Shown here: in pieces, positions 53,774 to 57,878 of the stretch | How positions within the stretch are numbered: position 1 is the stretch's first letter | Layout: every line of letters starts with the position of its first letter | Assembly (NCBI GenBank): GCA_946402275.1 | Contig: CAMIVY010000020.1 | Span: forward strand, 1-57,878 | Direction: 5' to 3' | Origin: an uncultured Prevotella sp. | Lineage (GTDB): Bacteria; Bacteroidota; Bacteroidia; Bacteroidales; Bacteroidaceae | Length of the DNA: 57,878 nt | Notes under the pieces: generated by a model | What the model saw: only the letters and a program-made list of their open reading frames with translations | What the model was told of the DNA's origin: nothing | Databases searched by the model: none | Translations under genes and position numbers: made by a program

Positions 53774-54366
53774 ACGAGATACCGCCCATTCTGGAAGTCA
53801 GCGGTGTACTGATTTCTTCAGAGATTCTCACGGAGAAGTTCTGTTGTGATTATGAGAAATGTAAAGGCATCTGTTGTGTGGAAGGTGATGCCGGAGCTCC
53901 TGTGACATTAGATGAAGTTGCAGGGATAGAAGATTCTCTTGATACGGTGTGGGGTGACCTGTCTGCTTCTGCACAAAGTGTTATTGACAAGCAAGGTGTT
54001 GCCTATATTGATAAGGATGCCGACTTGGTGACGAGTATAGTTCGTGGTAAGGATTGTGTCTTCACCTGTTATGATGGTGATCATTGTCTTTGCGCTTTGG
54101 AAAAGGCATTCCGTAGTGGGAAAACCAAGTTCTGTAAGCCCATCAGTTGTGCCTTGTATCCTATCCGTGAGAAGAACTTTGGCAACGGACTGATAGGCCT
54201 TAATTATAATAGGTGGGCAATCTGTAAGGATGCTATAGAAAAAGGGAAGGCCTTGAACCTTCCCGTATATAAGTTTCTGAAGGAGCCTCTTATTCGTCGC
54301 TTTGGTAATGCGTGGTATGACGAGTTGTGTGAGGTGGCTCGGCTCTTTGAAGAGGAGAAAGACTAG
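53767..54366 (+). CDS. DUF3109 family protein (cysteine-rich)
   Basis: 199 residues. Starts with EIPPILEVSGVLISSEILTE, then the cysteine cluster FCCDYEKCKGICCVEGDAG, and further cysteines in CVFTCYDGDHCLCALEKA and KFCKPISCALYPIRE. This pattern fits DUF3109 and is similar to zinc- or iron-sulphur-binding YkgJ-type proteins. Function is unknown. It overlaps ung by 7 bases, so it is co-transcribed with it. Confidence 0.88.
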   Translation: MVNEIPPILEVSGVLISSEILTEKFCCDYEKCKGICCVEGDAGAPVTLDEVAGIEDSLDTVWGDLSASAQSVIDKQGVAYIDKDADLVTSIVRGKDCVFTCYDGDHCLCALEKAFRSGKTKFCKPISCALYPIREKNFGNGLIGLNYNRWAICKDAIEKGKALNLPVYKFLKEPLIRRFGNAWYDELCEVARLFEEEKD

Positions 54367-55247
54367 CCCCTGCGATATTCATTCGGGGAGACTCCCACGT
54401 TCTTCTTGAAATATTTACCCATGAGTGACTGGTCAGCAAAGTGTAGTTCCTTGGCAATCTCCCTGATAGTCTTTGTGGTATTCTTCAGTAACAATCTGAT
54501 TTCCATCACTACATAGTCATCAATCCATTGGTTGGGTGATCGTTTGCTGACACTGATAACCAAATCAGTCAGGTGTTTGGGTGTAATGTCAAGTTGTTGT
54601 GCATACCAGTAAACACGACGCTGTGTTCGGTAGTGTTTCTCTAACAGATGGATGAACTCCGTAAAGATGGCATCACTTCTCCTTATTTTTTTGGGGGCTC
54701 CTTCTCCTACTCGGCAGATGACATTACTCATATCATAGAACATAGAGAGCAGCAGTGCTTTCACTAGTTGTGTCCGATAGTAGTGTTGTGTGTCTGCCAT
54801 CTTCTCTTGGATAACCTTATAGTAGTTTCCATAGACCTCAATCTCTTTCGTGGTGAGTTGTACAACTGGATAGTTCATCGAGAAAAGGAGTAGGGACGAA
54901 ACGTTCTTTACGTCTTGTACGAAATCATGGTAGAAGTTAGGGCTTACCATGATGCACTGGCATTCAAAGTCTGGCGAAGCCATGTACTCCTCAACAATAT
55001 TACGTTGGGAAATGAAGAGCAAATCGCCAGGCTTTACAGTCTGTTTGTGATTGTCTTTACGGTATTGTGCATCTCCTTGACGACAGAGAGCCATGAGGAT
55101 GAAGTTGAATCGGAAGATACCTTGTGATAAGGCAGTCTGGTCTATCTTGTCGGTGAGAATCAGTCCTGTCTCCATCTGTGTGGCATTTCCCCATGTCTTG
55201 GCATCCTTGAGGTTAATCTCTTTGATTTGGTTTGCTTTTATACTCAT
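54363..55247 (-). CDS. AraC-family transcriptional regulator
   Basis: 294 residues. An N-terminal cupin-like sensing domain (residues about 20-170; YRKDNHKQTVKPGDLLFISQ) and a C-terminal double HTH (WYAQQLDITPKHLTDLVIS, IREIAKELHFADQSLMGKYF, then KKNVGVSPNEYR). The end overlaps the convergent DUF3109 gene by 4 bases. Target genes cannot be inferred from here. Confidence 0.9.
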   Translation of the reverse strand: MSIKANQIKEINLKDAKTWGNATQMETGLILTDKIDQTALSQGIFRFNFILMALCRQGDAQYRKDNHKQTVKPGDLLFISQRNIVEEYMASPDFECQCIMVSPNFYHDFVQDVKNVSSLLLFSMNYPVVQLTTKEIEVYGNYYKVIQEKMADTQHYYRTQLVKALLLSMFYDMSNVICRVGEGAPKKIRRSDAIFTEFIHLLEKHYRTQRRVYWYAQQLDITPKHLTDLVISVSKRSPNQWIDDYVVMEIRLLLKNTTKTIREIAKELHFADQSLMGKYFKKNVGVSPNEYRRG

Positions 55248-55266
55248 GATTCTAATTGGAGAGAAA

Positions 55267-55293
55267 AAAGGAGAACCGCTTTGATTCTCCTTT
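55267..55293 (-). terminator. Terminator of gyrB
   Basis: GGAGAA (55270-55275) and TTCTCC (55285-55290) with flanking A/T pairs make a 9-bp stem; on the minus strand TTTTTTCTC follows. Confidence 0.7.
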
Positions 55294-55300
55294 CAGTATG

Positions 55301-57271
55301 TTATGCATCGATGTTTGCGTAAGTAGCATTCTTTTCGATGAACTGTCTGCGAGGCTCTACATCGTCTCCCATCAGCATGGAGAAGATTTCGTCTGCCTGT
55401 GCCGCATTCTCGATAGTTACCTGTTTCAGCAGTCTGTTTTCCGGATTCATAGTCGTTTCCCACAGCTGCTCGGGGTTCATCTCACCCAAACCTTTGTAGC
55501 GCTGAGTGTGCAGGGCTGAGGCATTCTCATCGCCATCCACGTACTTGTCAATGAAAGCCTGACGTTGCTGGTCGGTATAGCAGTACTCAGAGAATTTCTT
55601 GTATGTGCATTTATAGAGCGGGGGAGTGGCGATATAGAGGTGTCCTTCCTGGATGACCTTCGGCATGAAGCGGTAGAAGAGTGTCATAATCAGGGTGTCG
55701 ATGTGCGAACCATCGACGTCGGCATCGGTCATGATGATTATCTTGTCGTAGCGCAGCTTGTCAACATTAGCCTCACGGTCACCTTCGCCATCTACGCCAA
55801 AGCGTACACCGATGGACTGGATGATATTCATGACAGACTCAGCCTCGAAGACGCGGTGCCACTGCACCTTCTCGACGTTCAGGATCTTACCACGCAGCGG
55901 CAGGATAGCCTGGAAATGACGGTCGCGACCCTGCTTGGCAGAACCACCTGCGGAGTCACCCTCGACAAGGAATATCTCGCAAACCTTGGGGTCTTTCTCT
56001 GAGCAGTCAGCCAGTTTTCCTGGCAGACCGCCTCCCGTCATGGGGTTCTTACGCTGAACGCTCTCACGGGCCTTGCGGGCTGCGATACGTGCCGTAGCTG
56101 CCAACACTACCTTGTCGCAAATCATCTTGGCTTCCTTCGGATGCTCCTCCAGATAATTGCTGAGTGCCTCACCCACAGCCTGCTGAACGGCACCGGCTAC
56201 CTCGCTGTTGCCCAGCTTGGTCTTTGTCTGACCTTCGAACTGAGGCTCAGCGACCTTGATGGAGATAACGGCTGTCAGACCTTCACGGAAATCGTCACCA
56301 GCCAGCTCAATCTTAGCCTTTTCAATTTGCTTAGAGATATTGGGGTCTTCATCGGCATACTTCTTCAGCGTACGGGTCAATGCCATACGGAAGCCCTGCA
56401 AATGGGTACCACCCTCAATGGTGTTGATGTTGTTGACGTAAGAGTGGATGTTCTCGCTGTAGTCAGTGTTGTACATCACAGCCACCTCGATGGGCACACC
56501 CTGCTTCTCGGTCTTCAGATAGATGACGTCGTCGAAGAGGTGGGTGCGGTGGCGATCCACGTAGCGCACGAATTCCTTCAGACCTTCCTTGGCGTGGAAT
56601 ACCTCTTCCTTGAGGTTGCCATCCTCGTCAGGACGCATATCCTTCAGCGTGATGGTGATACCGGCATTCAGGTAGGCCAGCTCACGCATACGCTTGGCGA
56701 TGATGTCATACTTGTATTCTGTGGTGGTGAAGATGCTGCCGTCGGGCCAGAACTGCTGGCGTGTACCTGTCAGGTTGGTGTCGCCTACAATCTTCACGTC
56801 GTAGAGGGGTTTTCCCTTCTCGTATTCCTGTTGGTAGATGTGTCCGTTGCGGAACACCTGCGACATCATGTGGGTAGAGAGTGCGTTCACACAGCTTACA
56901 CCCACACCATGCAGACCGCCGGACACCTTGTAGGAACCTTTGTCGAATTTACCACCAGCGTGCAGCACAGTCATAACAACCTCCAAGGCTGATTTGTGCA
57001 TCTTCTCGTGTTCATCAACAGGGATACCGCGTCCGTTGTCTTGTACTGTAATGCTGTTATCTTCGTTAATGGTCACCTCGATGTGTGTGCAGTAACCTGC
57101 CATTGCCTCGTCGATAGAGTTATCAACGGTTTCGTTCACGAGGTGATGGAGTCCTTTTTCACTAATGTCGCCGATGTACATAGCAGGGCGCTTGCGCACG
57201 GCTTCCAGACCCTCGAGTACCTGAATGTTACTCGCGGAATAATTACTTGGGTTGTTTTGTTCTTCTGCCAT
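55301..57271 (-). CDS. gyrB: DNA gyrase subunit B
   Basis: 656 residues. The ATPase subunit of gyrase. GHKL motifs are NETVDNSIDEAMAG and DNGRGIPVD, with SGGLHGVGVSCVNALS; the TOPRIM motifs are EGDSAGGSAKQGRDR and MTDADVDGSHI. GGDSAGG-type and LRGKILNVEK features fit gyrase. Topoisomerase IV ParE is the alternative, but the start SASNIQVLEGLEAVRKRPAM and the C-terminal PENRLLKQVTIENA fit Bacteroidota GyrB. Confidence 0.94.
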   Translation of the reverse strand: MAEEQNNPSNYSASNIQVLEGLEAVRKRPAMYIGDISEKGLHHLVNETVDNSIDEAMAGYCTHIEVTINEDNSITVQDNGRGIPVDEHEKMHKSALEVVMTVLHAGGKFDKGSYKVSGGLHGVGVSCVNALSTHMMSQVFRNGHIYQQEYEKGKPLYDVKIVGDTNLTGTRQQFWPDGSIFTTTEYKYDIIAKRMRELAYLNAGITITLKDMRPDEDGNLKEEVFHAKEGLKEFVRYVDRHRTHLFDDVIYLKTEKQGVPIEVAVMYNTDYSENIHSYVNNINTIEGGTHLQGFRMALTRTLKKYADEDPNISKQIEKAKIELAGDDFREGLTAVISIKVAEPQFEGQTKTKLGNSEVAGAVQQAVGEALSNYLEEHPKEAKMICDKVVLAATARIAARKARESVQRKNPMTGGGLPGKLADCSEKDPKVCEIFLVEGDSAGGSAKQGRDRHFQAILPLRGKILNVEKVQWHRVFEAESVMNIIQSIGVRFGVDGEGDREANVDKLRYDKIIIMTDADVDGSHIDTLIMTLFYRFMPKVIQEGHLYIATPPLYKCTYKKFSEYCYTDQQRQAFIDKYVDGDENASALHTQRYKGLGEMNPEQLWETTMNPENRLLKQVTIENAAQADEIFSMLMGDDVEPRRQFIEKNATYANIDA

Positions 57272-57315
57272 TTTAATAGTGTGTAGTCTTATTTGCTGCT
57301 AGCCTTGGCTAGGGT

Positions 57316-57357
57316 AAGTCACATTTCGAGCGCAAAGTTACAAAATAATTGTGACTT
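57316..57357 (-). promoter_or_regulatory. gyrB promoter flanked by an inverted repeat
   Basis: -7 element TAACTTTG on the minus strand (57340-57333), about 60 bases before ATG 57271. The arms AAGTCAC (57316-57322) and GTGACTT (57351-57357) lie on both sides of it and could be an operator, or chance. Confidence 0.5.
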
Positions 57358-57380
57358 AAACGAAATTTTTTATATAAAAA

Positions 57381-57411
57381 AAGACTGCAATCTGTTAAGA
57401 ATTGCAGTCTT
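57381..57411 (-). terminator. Terminator of rpsT
   Basis: AAGACTGCAAT (57381-57391) and ATTGCAGTCTT (57401-57411), an 11-bp stem; TTTTTATATA follows on the minus strand. Confidence 0.88.
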
Positions 57412-57433
57412 CTATGCTGTTTTCGAAGGTTTC

Positions 57434-57685
57434 TTACAGCTTATTGATGTGCTGGCAGAGGCTTGACTTCAAGTTAGCAGCCTTGTTCTTGTGGATAATG
57501 TTGGTCTTAGCCAGCTTGTCCAACATTTTCTGTACTTTAGGATAGAGAGCAATAGCCTCGTCCTTGTTGGTCATTGCACGGAGCTTGCGAACAGCATTAC
57601 GCATGGTCTTTGCATAGTAGCGGTTGTGCAGTGCCTTCTTCTTGTCCTGACGAATTCTCTTCAGGGATGACTTGTGATTTGCCAT
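57434..57685 (-). CDS. rpsT: 30S ribosomal protein S20
   Basis: 83 residues, very basic and helical: [33 protein letters not shown] and the C-terminal [12 protein letters not shown] are typical. It binds 16S rRNA early in assembly. It stands alone with its own terminator. The 140 bases between it and the tRNA gene (57686-57825) show no gene; a GCCC/GGGC-rich patch at about 57748-57760 is the only structure seen. Confidence 0.97.
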   Translation of the reverse strand: MANHKSSLKRIRQDKKKALHNRYYAKTMRNAVRKLRAMTNKDEAIALYPKVQKMLDKLAKTNIIHKNKAANLKSSLCQHINKL

Positions 57686-57825
57686 TTTTGATTTTAATTT
57701 TTACTTGTTTAACTTAAAGCTTATGGGTCTTAAGTCTTCCGACTGCCCTGGGCGGGTTTTTACACCCCCTGCCACCATTCCCCTTGCGAGTAGCACTTGG
57801 CTGTGCAGATGACAGATTTAATGGG

Positions 57826-57878
57826 TAGTCCCTAGGAGAGTCGAACTCCTCTTTAGAGAATGAAAATCTCTCGTCCTA
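57826..57878 (-). tRNA. tRNA-Glu (anticodon TTC), 3' part; 5' end beyond the window
   Basis: On the minus strand: anticodon stem AGAGA, loop TTTTCAT with anticodon TTC, stem TCTCT; variable loop AAAG; T-arm AGGAG-TTCGACT-CTCCT; 3' acceptor strand AGGGACT and discriminator A at 57826. The 3' CCA is not encoded, since the next bases are CCCA. D-arm and 5' acceptor strand lie outside the window. Confidence 0.88.

Overview
The window reads as chromosomal DNA of a gut or rumen Bacteroidota, most likely Prevotellaceae (Prevotella, Segatella or Xylanibacter type). The reasons are many Bacteroidota promoters (TTTG about 20 bases ahead of TAnnTTTG), few Shine-Dalgarno sites, a type III glutamine synthetase, the DapL route to lysine, S46 dipeptidyl peptidases, LruC/DUF4842 lipoproteins, a membrane propeller-AraC regulator, and secreted enzymes ending in Prevotella-style C-terminal sorting tails. 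Most genes are ordinary housekeeping genes. The unusual content lies in repeats inside and between them.

Layout. 1-12770 is a nitrogen-assimilation block: the start of amtB, a PII gene, dapL, dapF, an AlkD-like gene, gltD and gltB on the minus strand, with glnN divergent on the plus strand. 12980-24060 is a tightly spaced plus-strand run: two related LruC-type lipoproteins, a fused SpmA/SpmB membrane protein, a polysaccharide flippase, an S46 peptidase and a GH2-like glycosidase. 24137-30264 holds a DEAD-box helicase, a 630-base gap with gene scars and a 22-bp repeat array, then a LOG protein, ybeY, coaD, ruvB and dusB. 30319-45684 is a minus-strand pectin region: a large pectinesterase, a rhamnogalacturonan-acetylesterase-like protein, a propeller-AraC membrane regulator, a CE2-like esterase, dprA, and a four-gene sugar pathway (isomerase, FGGY kinase, split transketolase) that fits D-apiose catabolism. 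45822-57878 carries rnhB, a UDP-glucuronate decarboxylase, a MATE transporter fused to an RsbW-like ATPase, gpmI, a SpoIIE-type phosphatase, ung, a DUF3109 gene, an AraC regulator, gyrB, rpsT and the 3' part of tRNA-Glu.

Most interesting: (1) a family of GC-rich palindromic elements of about 40 bp inserted in frame in dapF (2 copies) and gltB (6 copies), always translated in the same reading frame for their orientation and strictly alternating in orientation along each gene; a related 109-bp inverted pair separates dapF from dapL and supplies the dapF stop codon. (2) Two unrelated arrays of exactly 22-bp tandem repeats with palindromic cores, one between the PII gene and amtB. (3) The MATE-RsbW fusion with a SpoIIE phosphatase gene nearby. 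(4) A regulator with sensor propeller and DNA-binding domain but no kinase or receiver. (5) A pectin/apiose gene neighbourhood. (6) Three genes whose start codon lies exactly 8 bases after the -7 promoter element.
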